From the NCBI GenBank assembly GCA_013399305.1, contig VXAI01000116.1:1465061-1529060 (forward strand): a stretch of DNA of 64,000 bases, in the 5' to 3' direction. Origin of the DNA: Rostratula benghalensis (Eukaryota > Chordata > Aves > Charadriiformes > Rostratulidae). Both the position numbers and the translations under genes were made by a program. Below are positions 1 through 14,085 of the stretch, piece after piece; the stretch's first letter is position 1, and each line of letters opens with the position of its first letter. Below the pieces are notes generated by a model that saw only the letters and a program-made list of their open reading frames with translations, searched no databases and had not been told where the DNA came from.

Positions 1-3000
1 CAAACTTCACAGCAATGCATATTCAAATTAAATTTCACAAACAGTGTCAAAGGGTTTCCACTCTGTCCCTCAGCCTAGGCAACATCAGATGAATTTCAGT
101 GAGAACAAGGCTTTCCAGTTAAGCAGCCTTTTTCAGCTACAGATCAGTGCAAAGTTCCCCCAAGACATTTCCGCATTTCAGATCTGGATAAAACACAATA
201 CAGAGCTGAAGAGACAAAGACCAAGACAAGAACGTAGTGTGGTCACGATGAAAGTTCATCCTATGCTGTGGTGGTTTTGGGTGCCACTCTCATCAACAGA
301 ACAGCAAAAGTAACCCTTCCTTTCAACCCCTTTTCCCCACTATTCCTCTTTGCCTACGTTGTTGCCTTCTAGCAAGTTTACACGACTCAGTCTAAGCACA
401 GGAATTCTGTTCCTACAGCAGTCCCAGAAAAACTGAATTCAAACATCCTATGAGCATTATTACTACTGTAATAGAAATTATTGGTCATTTCACTGTTTTC
501 TAATTCACCATGTCAGCTGAATGATTTATCTTAAGACTTTTGGTATAGTCTATATCAAATGGTACTAGACAAAGCCACAGAGCCATTTATAGTGATCTGG
601 TCCAAACCACAAGTGAAAGGCAATGGTACAAGCTAGGTTAGCAAAGTTCCTTGGCCAGTAGTGAACAATGCCAGAATTTCGTTTTATTTTAATGAAGATT
701 TACATGGTAAGGGGATAGCACGCTCTGCTAAACACAACATTCAGAAAATTCATCCCTTGTGCATATTCCTAAGCCTCACCTGCTGTCCTACAACTGTAAA
801 CAGGGGCACGTAAGAAAGCTAGGCATTCTGTGCAAGAGCTGAACACTGGTCCTTAACTAGAATACATTCAAATATAATGTAGTTTTCACCTTATTTTCCC
901 GAAGGAGGCTGCAAACTTATCTGTAGTAACACCTTTTAAAATTTCTATTCTGTCACAGCTAAGTAAAACTTAATATTTGCAGTGTTTCAAAAAGCATGTG
1001 CAGATTTGACGTGTTTTCTCTCCTTGAAAACAACTACATAAAAGGCTTTTGAATAGTTTGTTTTCCATGCTGAAACAATATTAACTTCAAAATCATTAAT
1101 ATTTAAAGAAGTTAGACAAAATTAAATATTTTAGGCTCATAGGCAATATTTAACATTTCCTAAGGTTCATTGTGTTTTGGTATTCCATTTCAGTACGGGC
1201 ATTTGTACTCTGGGGTTGACCACAGAATTTTCCAATTTCACAGTTCAGCTAACAAACCCAAGTCCCTCCTCCTACTCACACAGCCCTACAGCCCTGACAC
1301 TCCTGCCCATTCTGTCCCACAAAATCAGGCTTTCAAGGTCACTCCAGAGCATTCATGTCCCACGAGGCCAAGCTTCTGCATAAGTTGTTCGGCTTGCCAA
1401 ACCTTGATAGACTCTTGATCTGAAATCTTGAAGCTATTTTCTTTGTTCAGCTAATGAACAGTATGGTGATGAATACACATAAGGCAAAATTGATCCACTT
1501 AATTCATCATTTGTACATATGTATGGATTTAAGCCCTTTTAAATGGATTCTGGGATTAAACACCTATACCTACATTCACAAGCTGTTCAAAAATACCTAA
1601 GGGCATTGTGGTAAGTTTTGTCCCTTAATTTCTGAAATTAAAAAGCTGACCTCATGTTTACCATTTACAGCTTTTTGAAAACAAGATGCATTTGATTGGC
1701 TTGTTCATTAGTGCCCATGCAGAGCTTTACTCCAAAATAAAAGCTTTAGTGTATGGCCTTGTTTCCTGCGTAGCTGCAGAGAATGGGCCCCTGGAACCTG
1801 CACCCAAACTTGTTGTAAGGAGAACAAAAAAGTAGTTGCTCCACAACCAACTTTGTTCAAGGAGAACTAAAAAAAAAAGGCAGAAAATCAGTATCACAAC
1901 CCCAAACTTTAGAAGCAAGGCAAGAACATGTTAGCTACAAACATTGAAATTTTGAAAGAGTAAAATGGCAACCACTGGGATGCAAATTTCACCCCTAACT
2001 TTGTCTACCATTTACCCTGATTGTCTTTACAACAATCCTCAATGTCGCATGTTCAAATGTCTTTCCAGTACCACTGACCTTGCTCAGAAACAGCAGTTTC
2101 AGTCAACTTTATGCAAAGAAAGTCCTCATACTCTAGGAAAGAAAAAAGGCCATGCCAAGTATCTCAATTAACTGTCTTCTGCTTAAAAGATACTGATTTC
2201 TATCAAGTTGCTAATCTGCTGGTGGTTTTCATTTTTTTTCAGTTTATCAAATTTGGATTATATTTCCACCCTGCTTAAACTGCAGAATTTAAACTTACCA
2301 AACTTGGCTTTTGGAATAGCCTTTTTATTCCTACAACTCTGTAAAAACTGGCTGGAAATCAACTAGCTCAGTCCCAGGCAGGTTTCAGACTGGGTCTCAT
2401 AATACCAGCTGACACCAAAACCCATTTTGTAGTACCATATAGGGCCAGATCAGACAAACATCCCAATTACGCTGAAAGAATTAATGATTTTCCACATATG
2501 CTACTGAAAATGACATTAATAGATCAGAAATTGCCTTGTTGTCACTTCAGTTAAATTGTTTTCCCCTGCTAACTGGTATCATTATGGAAGAGTTTTAAAG
2601 CCATTTTTCCTTACATTAATAGTCATGCAAGGCAAATGCTTGGATACCTGCCCCTTCTCTAGGAAGCCAAATACCTACTGTGTTAACAACAGTTCAACAT
2701 CAACCCTTGCAGTTTATTTCTCAACCAACAAAAGGTATTCAAGCACCTGGAGGAGATGCACGTGAACAACAAGCTGAACCCACATCAGATTATTTCATTA
2801 TTTGTATGTTCCACAAAGGCAAGAGACATGACTGCTGTCTGAAGCATGTTTAACAGATGACACTTTGATTTTAAACAGTCCAAATTAAAAAAAAATCCAA
2901 CACAGTTTTAGTAAATCACTCTTAGAGCTACTTTCTCCTATAGTCCCATTTATTCAGTCCCACATAGCAACTTTCTCCCCTGTGATCCAGGTCTCTCTCT

Positions 3001-4336
3001 GTCCCCCACTGAAAATTTTACCTGCCATGGCTTCTTATTCCTGTTATGTGACTAGTATTGTTAAATGTCTCATAGCCCAATGGATCCTGCTGGCAACTCG
3101 CTACTCAGGAATGAACAGCCATTCAGAAATACCTTCCAAGACTTATCTCACCTGTGTTTCAAGCAATACCAAGTGCAGTGCTGTGTTAACTTTGCATCAT
3201 CCTAGTTTCTCCATTCAAATTCTTATGCAAATACCAAGTGCAAGCATCACCATAACTTAAGTACGTATTTCATTATTATTATCAAAGAAGTCCTCAGTCA
3301 ATTCTTGCACAATTCTTGACAAATCAAATTAGCATAGCTTTGACACCCTCTGCTCCACCACTTAACAAGCATCCACCTTGATGCTGCTGTTTAACAACCC
3401 TTACACTGCTGGAACAGAAAGCCAGATCAACATCATATGACCTTTACTGCAAGTAAAGAGTAGATACTTTGCTTGATAAACTCTGCTTTCTTATCTCTAG
3501 TTTTATTGTCCCTCCAGCAACAGACTAATACTACTGCTGAGGTATCTTTCATTCCTAACACAATTAAAAAGATGCATTTACTTACCTCAAGTATGCTAGC
3601 CACACATTTGTTCTGGCACCTTTTTGCTTCCATGTCACCTTTCTACCATCCTTCTCTTCTGATTTATATTATTTACCACCAAGTTTCCACTTTCTTCCAC
3701 ATGATGTTCATGTTTTTCTAACTGCTTTCAAGGCCCCTTTCTGAGCCAGACTAGTTTTTCAATTAGAACATTGCCCTTCCTCATCTGAAGACCTGGGAAG
3801 GAGAGAGTTGACCACTCAGTAAAGGCCCTTAAGCAGTTTAATAGTTTAATATTTCCCCCACATGCCTTTGAAGTTTGCCACTGTTCAGACCCAGTAGTTC
3901 AGGTTCCCCTGCCACACACATCTTTCATAGATTAAACCAAGCTCAAGCTCCATTCTACTCCTAGGTAAAAACTGAAAAGAGCTGAAAAGAGAAATGCCCT
4001 CGTTATCCCTGTGAGCAATAGCACAAAGAAAAATTCTCCTGGTTTCCAGATGAAATCACTTCCCAGTTTATATCCATGATTTTGTGCTGACATTAGCCTC
4101 CCTTTCAGAAATTTACTCTCCTGATAGATTTATGAGAAACAGTGATATCACTTCTGAATACTGCTAGGCTAAGCAAGCCGTGCTCTTTCAGTTCTGGGAT
4201 GATAGTCAGATCAGTCCTTAATTATTCTCAGATCTCTTTTTTGCATTTGATTCACTGAGAGTTCATCTTTTTTTGCACTATACCTGAACAGCACCACATG
4301 TTCTATGTGAGCTGCCCTCAGTGCCCTGTACAATAG
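1..4336. other. Non-coding spacer, no gene seen
   Basis: AT-rich unique-looking sequence. Open frames here are under about 95 codons, lie on both strands and resemble no family I know. No retrotransposon tail, microsatellite of note or splice-bounded frame was recognised. It may contain repeats too old to recognise by eye. Confidence 0.6.
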
Positions 4337-4774
4337 TATCGTGCTTGGGCCAAGCTGACCAATGACAAGATGACAGATGCTCTCCCTCACCTCTCACTCC
4401 AAGGACAGGAAGAAGAGAGATAAAGAGATTTATGAGATTAGAAAAAATTAAACTACCTTAATGAAATATCAATAATAAACCAAGAAAGAAATAATGAAAT
4501 ATATACAAATGTACAGAAAACCATATCAAGATCCCAGGGAGATGTCATCGACAGGCACTGGGAAAGTTCCAGGCTGGTTCCAGTGATGAATGGGAATTGG
4601 ATTCTGGAACATACTGTTGGCAGACAAACTGACAGGGTCTTCCTCAGGCATCGGTCATCAAAGAAAGAGAGACATTAAGGAAGCAACCACTTTGACCCCT
4701 CGGCTTTTATACTGAGCATGGCACATGGGATGGAATACCCTATTGGTCAGTTGATAACTATCTTGGCTAGAACA
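4337..4774 (-). mobile_element. Solo LTR of an endogenous retrovirus (ERVL-like), minus orientation
   Basis: Read on the minus strand, the element starts TGTTCTAGCC at 4774, has a CCAAT box at 4742-4746 and a TATA box (TATAAAAG) at 4704-4711. It continues through a T-rich stretch with a degenerate polyadenylation signal (ATTAAG, near 4470) and a U5-like pyrimidine-rich part, and ends ...CAAGCACGATA at 4337. Avian ERVL-type LTRs usually end ...CCACGACA, so the terminal CA appears mutated to TA. Flanking bases are aatag at 4332-4336 and atag at 4775-4778, consistent with a 4-5 bp target duplication. No gag, pol or env coding sequence adjoins it, so this is a solo LTR left by recombination between two LTRs. 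Assignment to ERVL rather than another class is inferred from the end motif and the likely 5 bp duplication. Confidence 0.8.
4703..4747 (-). promoter_or_regulatory. U3 promoter core of the solo LTR (CCAAT + TATA)
   Basis: On the minus strand CCAAT (4742-4746) lies about 31 bases upstream of TATAAAAG (4704-4711), the usual polymerase II layout of a retroviral U3. Transcription, if any remains, would run leftward, starting near 4675-4680. Activity is not shown by the sequence. Confidence 0.55.
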
Positions 4775-4778
4775 ATAG

Positions 4779-7700
4779 ATAAATCAAAACCAAAAGAATT
4801 CAGTTACTAGAAACTGAAGCATGATAAACTCATCCTATGGATGAATTTAACAGTCTTAGTGATGATGCCAAGGACCACTAAAACCAATGCCTTTGAAATA
4901 ATACATTGTGTCAATGTCATGTTCTTAAATAAGAGTTGAGTTTTCTTAAAAAGAGAAACTGCAAAGCAACAACATAACCTTGGGCTTGATGCAGAATTTA
5001 TAAATGTGCTTAAACTAGTGAAGGACAACGTTCCTGCACCACCAGAGGTTTCATTTTTACTTTAGCTGTTTGGTTTGCTAAAATGCTGGCTGAATGAAAA
5101 AAAAAGAAAGTGAGCGTTTTCTGTTCTAATGTTCTCATTTGCAGCTGCCTCTTAGTGGTTATTTTTTGTAGCTGGCTGAGTAGCCATGCCAGACTAGTAG
5201 TAAACACAATGAACATCAAAACCCACTAAGAATCCTAAGAAAAAAAAAAGACAACAAAGGAAAAGAAGTACTAAACAACCATAAAGTCTAAGGATGAGGT
5301 AGGCCACTACTGAAAATTGACTCCTCTCCCCATCTTTCATTTGTCAGATCTTTACAAAGGGAGTAGGAGCCACTGTTTCTATTTTTCCTGATGAGGACAG
5401 CAGCATAGAATAAATCTATCCAGAAGGGTGACAGCAGTGCCAAACATATACCCCAGAGCTCTCTATAGTGCTTTATTTAGAAGACCACAGGAGAAAAAGC
5501 AAACCAGCCACAGCTTGATATGTGTACACATGAGAACCTCCTGCTATATTTTGAATAAAACATTTAGCAAGTTTACCTTGCTCTGCTTTGCGGCCTACAG
5601 TCAGGTTCTTTTCATACAGCTAGGGCAATGCAGACTTGGGATGTGTCCTCATTTTGACTTTTTCTGCAGTGGAGATAGTGACCAATTGTATCATCCAAGG
5701 GTTACTCAGTTTTGTACCATTCAGGATTTGCAAAGTAAATATGACCTCAATATATTTTATTGCTTATTGCTAGGTGATTGCATAAGCAAAGACACTGTCT
5801 CATGCCTAAAGATGCCTATGTAACCAAGGTCAAAATTAAGTATATTAAAGCACCCTCTGTCTTATAAGAGGCATCTTTCAAATGCTTTTCTCTCATGCAG
5901 GCTTAAGATAGATCCTTAAATTTCCATCACCAGTTTTCTCCCCCACCACTTCCCACCCCAAGAATTCACTGCATTTACACAGGTGAGAAATGCATCAAAC
6001 TTCATTATATGAATATTGATTTCAAGAAGGAAATCAATAGGCATGAAGTAGCAGCATTTCCCAAATGTTTTTAAAAGGACTATAATTGAAACTTGCTCTT
6101 CAATCTTGTGCAGGGAGTGTTGATACACAATTTGCTGCTTATGAATACCATGCCACATTTGGGCATTTGTGCAGCTGTTTTGGTGCTTCACTTGCTTCCT
6201 CATGAAGTCTACCACAATTCATGTCCCCATTTGTAAAAAGTTGCATCCTGTGAGGAGTGACTATTTAAGTTCCACTGGCTCTCCTAGTTGGTAGAGGAAG
6301 AGCATTAATATTGGAAACAGTTGACTTTATTTTAACCAGGATGGTGTGAAAGTATGTCACTGACATATATTCAGTGGGTTTGATCACATCTATGTTTTAG
6401 GAGGAGAAGACAGTTATAGAGATCCCACCAGCAAACTGTAGAAAGAAGATTTCCCAAGGTTGCATTGGCCCAGTCACACATACAATTTAGTCTGCTCACA
6501 GTTTAGGACTCAGAAGTGAAAAGCCAAGTAGTGGCCTCTCACGTCCTTCAGTGGCTCCATGCAGTGGGCTTTTGGTGGAATAGGAAAAGAGTTATGTGAC
6601 TGGGCAAATTTGGGTGGAAGGGGAAAATTCCCAAAGTAAAAGGAATCTTGGACAACCAAAGCTTACCTGAGAGATGGTGAAGACTTAGATTTCATTTGCT
6701 ATGTTTGAAAAATGTTTATAGCACGTTAGAGTTCTCCTTCACTCAAGTGACACAAGGCTTAAATTAGGGTAGATGCAAAGCATAACATTTTTTCTGTACC
6801 TCATTTCATGGAAATCAGATGCTTACAAAATAATAATTAAAAAATGAAATAAATAAAACTACACTGATTTAAGTCCAGCTGCATTTCCAAATTGTAAAGA
6901 TGTTGTCACCCAGAGTCTCATGGGGAAACAGATATAAAGAGTAAGAGCTTCCCAAAAAGTTTTCCAGTATGCCAACATATTATTATTCTTAGATACAAGG
7001 TATCTGAAACAGAACAGTCACCACATTTTTGTTTTAAGTATTAGGATGTGACAAAATGTAAATACCCTTTATATACCTTGATTGCAGTATAGAAATTTGT
7101 TCTTCATTCTCATTTTATCAGCATGCACATGTCATTTAGCCTGGGGTTGAGCAGAAAGATGCAGTTAATCTCTGTGCTTCAGAGTTTGTTAAAAATGCAC
7201 ATAGTTTTACATATTGGAACTCTGAAACAGTGCAATTCCTTAACAAATGAAGGATCACTGAGCTAAAAAGCCAGAAGAGGATGTGAGTGCTCATTAAAGC
7301 TTCCATCTCTCGCAGCCCTTCACACACAATACCATCCAGGATTCACGTGTAAGAATTGAATGAAGACAATGCCACAGAAAACACAAGCCCTTTACAACAC
7401 AGAACCTCCATGCTCTCTCCTCTGAGGGAATTGTATAGAAGCTGAGGGCACTAAGCATTTTGCTGGATCAAGTGTCCTGTATAAACCAAAATACTCTTGT
7501 GGTATTTGAATACTCTAGACATGTTCCCCTGACCACTAAAGCAGTTGAAAACCAACTTTCTGAGGGACAATGCACTTATTTTTTATTCATTTACTCCCCC
7601 TGTAGATCAGCATGCAGGACATTTCCCAAAGGCTTTTACAATATCACAAGGAGGACTAAATTGTGGTGGACCAGCATCGCTCCAGTTAAAGTTAAAATGG

Positions 7701-10700
7701 AAGGCACAGATAAAGAAAAACTGCTCCATAGGATATTTATATTTGCCATCTGCTTTGATGAGCACTGACAAGATAAGTCCTTGAGAGATGTTTTACAGAT
7801 CTTTTTACTCTAACCTGTTTAACATGGTATATCCCCTTAGAAACACTCAGCACTTTAAAAAGAAATGCTGAACATTCACCCTGTCTTCAAGATAACGAGC
7901 TAAATCACTACCTGGTTTCACATCTACAAGAGCATCTGTTGGCCAAACTCAGCTTGAATCATATTTGTTTCAATTTTGCATAGAAGCAAAGTCCTAATCT
8001 TTTTGAGGACAAGCCAGATTTTTTAAGGTGTTCAAGTCACTCTTGGGTTAGGAGGACGAGGCTGCAGCAAAGACTGCTGCCCAAATCTTGACTCTACATG
8101 ACAAGCAAAATGAATTAATACAAACAGGATCACTGTCACTCACCAGGTTGCTTTTTTCTGATACTCAGTCTACTTCATCTAAACCATGGATGTAGCGTCA
8201 TTGACTAGAGCATATTTATAAATGAGACTATCAATTTTCCTAACCCCAAGTCATTTGAAGCCTTATGTCCCACACTGACTTTCTGTACAAAGGCTGAGCT
8301 TCCTCACCCCTGCAAAATTGCTGGAAATTAAGATGCCCTATGCAAAGGGTTTGAAACTTGTCTAGTAATGGAATTCACTGCAATATTAACAACCTCACTG
8401 GTCTTTTCCCCTGTAAATATACTGGAATGTTGCTGCAAAACCAGCAATTTTGTCTGCTGAACTCTTACCCTTGGACCAAATTATAATGAATACATAGGCA
8501 TTATGCCCACAGACCCAGTCTGCAAACAATAAGAGCATTAAGCTAATTATTTGAGATTTATGACAGACCTATCTGCCTTCTACATGCATTTTATAGGCAT
8601 TTGCAATAAATTAACTAGTGGAGGCCAGCTCAGTGGCACAGAGACAGTATCACACACATAGCCAAGTAGTAGAACTGGGTATATTGCAGCACTGGTCACC
8701 ACTCACTGGAATGATAAAGGCGGGAGCTTCAACTGAAGAACTAGCAACAATCAATGTGGGACAATCACAGGTGACAGGGCAGCAACAGCTGCTGTGTGCT
8801 GACTGACGTTGGTAATGACATGAGAGATATTTCCTTCATTTCCTCAGGAAATAAAGGTGAGTAGCAACACCAAGGTCCTACATTAAGTACAGTGACATTA
8901 CTCCTCCAAAGATAGCTTTGTCTTCAATTTAGGGTTTGAAGTTTTTGTTCAAGCTTTGGTCATTTCAAGGTGGGGGAGTAAAGTAATGATGACTTAATGT
9001 AAGGGAAAACAAATATTTGGTTTGTAGGAAAGAAAGACTCTTGGCTTAAGTATTGCTGGAGTCTAAGCCTCTTTTGAGCCCAACCCAAAAAATAGAAGTT
9101 TTGGGATAAATCTTGAATTGGTCAAACATGAAAATCACAGGAAACAAAATTTTTGCCCAAGTATCTAGAGTTACAAGAATTAACCCATTTTTTGTTTGTG
9201 TCTACTTCATCTGTAATCTTGACAATTGAATGTAGTTTGTGTCATTTCTACTTTATAACCAAAGTTATGATTTCTGCTCTTAGGGGAAAATCACATAGAT
9301 TCATAACGACCTCCTATGCCAACAAGACAGCAACCTGGGGCATGGCTGGGAGAAAGGATGGCTAGGATGAGGCTGAATGTTGAAATAATTTAATAAAGTA
9401 ATATGGTTTTCTTCACTGTGTAACAACTGTACTCTGAAATTCTCTTTACAGTGGTCTGCTGCACATCATACAAACCTTCTATTTTTAGCGTTTCTGCTTT
9501 TCCTGATTCCTCCAGACCTGTGAGGGTTTATTTGTGTTTTTTTTTTTTAAATCCCCTTGCATTGGCCTCCAGAGTCTGTTTGGAGCAATACTGTGAAGCA
9601 AATGACCAGACATAATGACTTTCCAAGGTCCTTGTGATTTCTTATTAACATTCAGTTAGCATAAGTCCTGACTTTATTATTGACTACATTGAATACACAA
9701 TACACTGACCTCTGCCATCTGCAACTAAATCTCTTCTTGCAAATCTATGAAAGTGATTTCATACACAGAGGAAGTAGACAAAAACAAAGCAGTAGCTACT
9801 TATCTTTTTATTTGTCCTGAGAAACTTTAACACTCTGTGGGGAAGATTTCTTCCCCTTGTGGTGTTTGCCACCATCAGTATTCCACACTTTTATTGCTGT
9901 TGCTAAACACTGCAGCACCATCTCAAAAATCCGGGGAAGAGCAGAAGCACCATACAACCCCCCCATTTTTAATTTAATCTTGGTAGGGGCAAAGTCATGA
10001 CAGAGAATATCAGTGAAACCTTGTTTTAAATACGTGCCTTTAAGTTGCTGATAGAAACAAATATTTGAGTTACTGAAATGTTGTAGCATCTTCAGGTACC
10101 AAGGAAGGCAGTATGTGGGCCACAAGAAAGTGCATGACAAGTAGCATCCATTCCACAAATATCTAGGGAAATTTTTTTCTACTTCTAATGTTCGTCAATT
10201 ATTTTTTCATTCCAAAAGGCAAACTTGTGCACAAATCCCCAGCACTATAAAGAGAAAATAAGGTTACTCCTGTGGTAAACTCAGGTGCAAACCACAGAAG
10301 CCTCACTTCAGCCATGTTGAGGACCTTGGAATGAGACACCAGCAAACATTTCATGCCACTAAACAATGGAAAATTTTCAGCTTAAGCAACTGAAAATTCA
10401 GATGAGATATTGGAGAGCCAGAAGTGCATGCTCTGAAAGGTTGCTAGTGCAGAGCTACTGAGGGTACTTTGTTCACAACAAGTTTCATTTTATGAGGATG
10501 CAGAATCATTTTTGCTAGAAAGGCTAGGAAAATACACCCTCACATGTACACCGACCTGAAGGGTTGATCCTCTATTAATCCTCTATTCTGAGCACAGGAA
10601 GCCATCTCTGCTTGCTTGGTTCATGACCAATCCCTTCCAAGACCAACCTAATCACTTACAGTGGTTGTCCAGTCCTCATCTATGCTATCACCTAATCAGG

Positions 10701-12949
10701 TAGTTAAACCTGCTCCTTGAAGAGCTCATGTTCAAGTAAAGCCACATCTTTGCTTCCAGGTTACATAAGGAGCTCAGGAATGAGGTTCCATTCTCCTCAT
10801 CCTTCTTGGAAGCTCCGGCAAAAAAAATAAAAAAATTCTTTACAAATCTCCATTAACTATCCTAGAGGGGGAACTTGTATTTCATTGACTGTAGTTTATG
10901 CAAATAACATCAGAGGAATTAACATATTGGAAGGAGCTGACATTTGTCCTGATATATTGAATCGTTAGCATGACAGAATCACTTAAGCTGGATCCACTAA
11001 CATCAGGTTTCCTCTCATTATTGACCCCTGCAGAGTAGGCCTGACAAGTGGAACTGCTGCAAAGTTCATTAATAATCTGAAATAAATCAATTGTTCGGGA
11101 AATACTGAAAACGGATGACGCTGAACTCAGACTTTTTGCAAATTCAGCACATATCAGTTTCCATCAAGGACAATAGTTATAACAATGTCCTTTCCTGACC
11201 TAGATTCAGGAGCTATGCTTTACTCCTAGGTAAGCTCACAAGGATACTGGAATGGTGCCATTACTGGAATAATGTCCTTCAGTAGAAAATAAAAAGCAAT
11301 ATTATCTTATGCACACCAGCACAGATACTTGTAGACATTTTAGCTTAGTAATTGACACCCTCAGCATCAATTATGGGCAGGACACATGCTTCAGAGCTGG
11401 GCTTTGTTTTCAACCAGAAGGAGTAGGTAAGTATGCCTTCTAACTGACTGGCCAGGCTGCTTTTTCCAACACGAACACTGCCCAAGCTAACAAAGGTACT
11501 TTCTTCCTTACAACCTACAGTGGTAGAAAAGTCTATGCTCAAGTTATAAGAAATAGACATATTAAAGAGAAAACTGAAAATAGAGTTCCCTTGCTTGCGT
11601 TACTACCAGAATTGAGAGAGCCAAATGCTGTGACATTCCCTATTGTCAAGTGAAAACCACAAAGCAAGTAATTGACTTGATTAATGCTGCTTTTTGTTGC
11701 TCACAAAACGTCCATGAACAGCTTGAGATTTTCATTAATATATTCATGGTTCAAGCTTAGTCTAGTTTTGGATAATTTTTTTAACCACTTTATGGAGATG
11801 TTTAATTTGTTCTGCAGATCACAAGCTGGTTAGAAATATTTGACACATGGTAATTAAAGCAGAGTGCATCTGAAAATGCTATTGGTGCATGTCACATGGT
11901 GTTACTCGGCCTTGAATAAGGTGAGTTTAATTCAGGCAAAGCAGAAGAGAACAGAAAGATCTAAGTTATAGGAGATCCTGTGATGAGATGCAGTTGAATC
12001 ACAGAATCTGGTAAGAAATTAATAAGAACTTAAGAACACAAACTTGGCAAATGCAGACTAGTAAAAAAACCTATTCCACAGAACAAGTTTAGGGATTTTG
12101 GTGCAATTATAATTAATACCCCCTTAATACATTGATGACCAGTCTTTGTGTTAATTGCTTATCCAATGCTTTTCCTCATGCATATAACTACATGCTAGAG
12201 TTTCAATCTAATTCTTCTGTAAAACCAACAAAATCTTTTAATTTTCCCCAGCTCTTCACAAGTTCTTTGGTCACAGAAATGTTAGCGGAAGAGAAACTCA
12301 CAGCAAATCAGTAACAACAGAATTAAGTTTTGCATTAGAAGAATACTCACTGAAATTTTTGCGTAACATTCAACTGTTGATCTTTTCAGAAGAAGAGTCA
12401 ATAACAATGATCATGTGAACTTTGCTGTAGAGACTGAACAACTGCAAGATTTTCTCAGAGGTAGCCCTGAAAGAATTGGTTTTAAATTTTGTTTTAAAAG
12501 TTACCTTTTCTGATTATGCATGATGAGAAATTAAGACTGCGACCAGAACCTGCCCACCAACTAATATTTTAGAACTAAGTTTAGAACTAGGCAGCGTTCC
12601 TTTTCACCTTCAGAGCTTATACTGTGCACTGAAGTGAGCTAGTACAATCGCTCTGCACAAACTAATACATAAGCTGGAAAAAAACAAAAGTGTGGAAAAT
12701 ATTTAGAAATACATCCTAACATTATAAAGGCAGTATAGACACTTTCTTCAGAAAACCAAGTCTTAATTTAAATCATGTAGATACCAAACAATGTGGGGCA
12801 GTGGGCTTGCACCCACTAAAAATCAGCATGCTAGTGATCACAGCTTCAAGATCACACAGTGCTCTTGGGAATCTCTGTTGGCACAGTCACACCACACACA
12901 AATTATTAATTTATTTTTGAAGAGCTAATCTTTTGCAAAGATTATTCCC
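4779..12949. other. Non-coding spacer, no gene seen
   Basis: About 8 kb without a recognised gene or repeat. The longest open frames are 131 codons (+, 5428-5823) and 116 codons (-, 9808-10158). Neither has family motifs, and both are within what AT-rich DNA yields by chance. A-rich low-complexity runs occur near 6825-6860. Confidence 0.6.
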
Positions 12950-13467
12950 TGATAACTGCTGCATCAGGAAGAGGGTTGCCAGCAGGTCAGCTCCTTGACT
13001 CAGCCCCTGTGAAAGGCATTTGAGTATTGGGTTCAGCACTAAGCTCCCAGTACAAAACAGTTAATTATTTACTGTGGTGAGTCCAGTAAAGGCTCACAAA
13101 GGTGATGAGGGGACTGTTCACACAAAGAGAATCTGAGAGCTGGGACTCTTCAGCCAGGGAGGAAAGGATGAAAAGGAGAGGCAGCCAGGCTTCTCTGAGT
13201 GGTGCTTAGTAACAGGACAAGATTCAAATGGTACTCACAAAATAAAAGTAAGTTTCTTTTAAGGCAATAAAAATCTTTTTAAGCATAAAGGTAGTTGAAC
13301 AGTGTAACACCTTGCACAGAGAAGTTTTAAAGTCTCCACCCATGCAGATACTAAAAACTGAACTGCACATGGTCTTGGGCAAGATGTTCTCTCTCACCCT
13401 GCTCAAGCAGGGGTTGCAGTGGCCACTTCTGGGGGTCCCTGCTAGCCTCAACCACTCTGATTTTATG
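12950..13467 (+). mobile_element. Old CR1 LINE 3' fragment, plus orientation
   Basis: The order of words follows the end of CR1 ORF2 and the 3' UTR: a GTTGCCAGCAGGTCAG word near 12976, GTGAGTCCAGTAAAGGCTCA near 13078, an AAGGTGATGAGGGGACTG word near 13100, TTCAGCCAGGGAGGAAAGG near 13149, TTGCACAGAGAAGTTTTAA near 13311, TGGTCTTGGGCAAGATGTTC near 13370, the GCTCAAGCAGGGGTTG word near 13402 and the closing CCTCAACCACTCTGATTTTATG region at 13446-13467. The tail is a decayed form of the CR1 octamer end. Many small indels show it is older than the copy at 26460. It is 5'-truncated, as most CR1 insertions are, and codes for nothing. Confidence 0.8.
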
Positions 13468-13989
13468 TTGACAAATACAGCTCCAAAAAGTACCTAATTA
13501 AGTTATCACATATCCTTTCCCATTTTTGCCTTTTTACTTCCATTTCATCTCCAGCATTTGCCTTTCACTTCCTGTCTTCCTGTTAAATTTTGCCCCCCAC
13601 CCCTTTTCTTTTCAGTCTTTCAGTTTCTCACAAATGGAAGCAGAGCTTTCAACTCATAAAAATTAAAGCTCAGTTTCTGTGCACAGAAAAATTGCCAGAT
13701 TTAAACAGAGCTAATTTGCTTATCCATAATGATGCGGTCTTGCATGGTTACACAAGTCCTGTAAACCTTTAATTCAATTCTTTTCTCTAAACTCCAATAT
13801 TAGGAGAATTTGTGAATCAGGATCTGAAGCCACAGCTTTACTACAGTTGACAGTAACTCACAACATTGTAATGCAAAGCTGAAATTTGCACATGAGCATC
13901 TACAGTTGCCTTCCATGCTAGTATACAATGTACTCTCAAAACACAAATTTAAAGGCACAATCCTTTTTTAGTTGCAAAATTAATTATTA
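13468..13989. other. Short non-coding spacer
   Basis: AT-rich DNA with a pyrimidine-rich stretch near 13515-13625. No gene or repeat recognised. Confidence 0.5.
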
Positions 13990-14085
13990 GAAAGTGAACT
14001 GTCTTGTGCTCAAGGTCACTCAATCAGCTGATAGCAATACAACCCAGGGGAAACCTGACTTCTATAACCACTATATATAAAAACA
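13990..14085 (-). repeat. MIR-like SINE fossil, minus orientation
   Basis: The words CTCAAGGTCACTCAATCAGC, then ACAACCCAGGGGAAACCTGA, then TTCTATAACCACTATA follow the reverse complement of the MIR consensus: the 'gcccaaggtcacacagct' part, 'aacccaggt' and the tRNA-derived head ending 'aaccactata'. The order and spacing are right over about 90 bases with many substitutions. MIRs are tRNA-derived SINEs mobilised by L2 and long dead in birds. The identification is by eye. Confidence 0.6.

Noticed and set aside
9808..10158. 116-codon minus-strand frame with a lysine/serine-rich end
   Set aside because: It looks natural in composition, but I recognise no family and see no processed-pseudogene tail.
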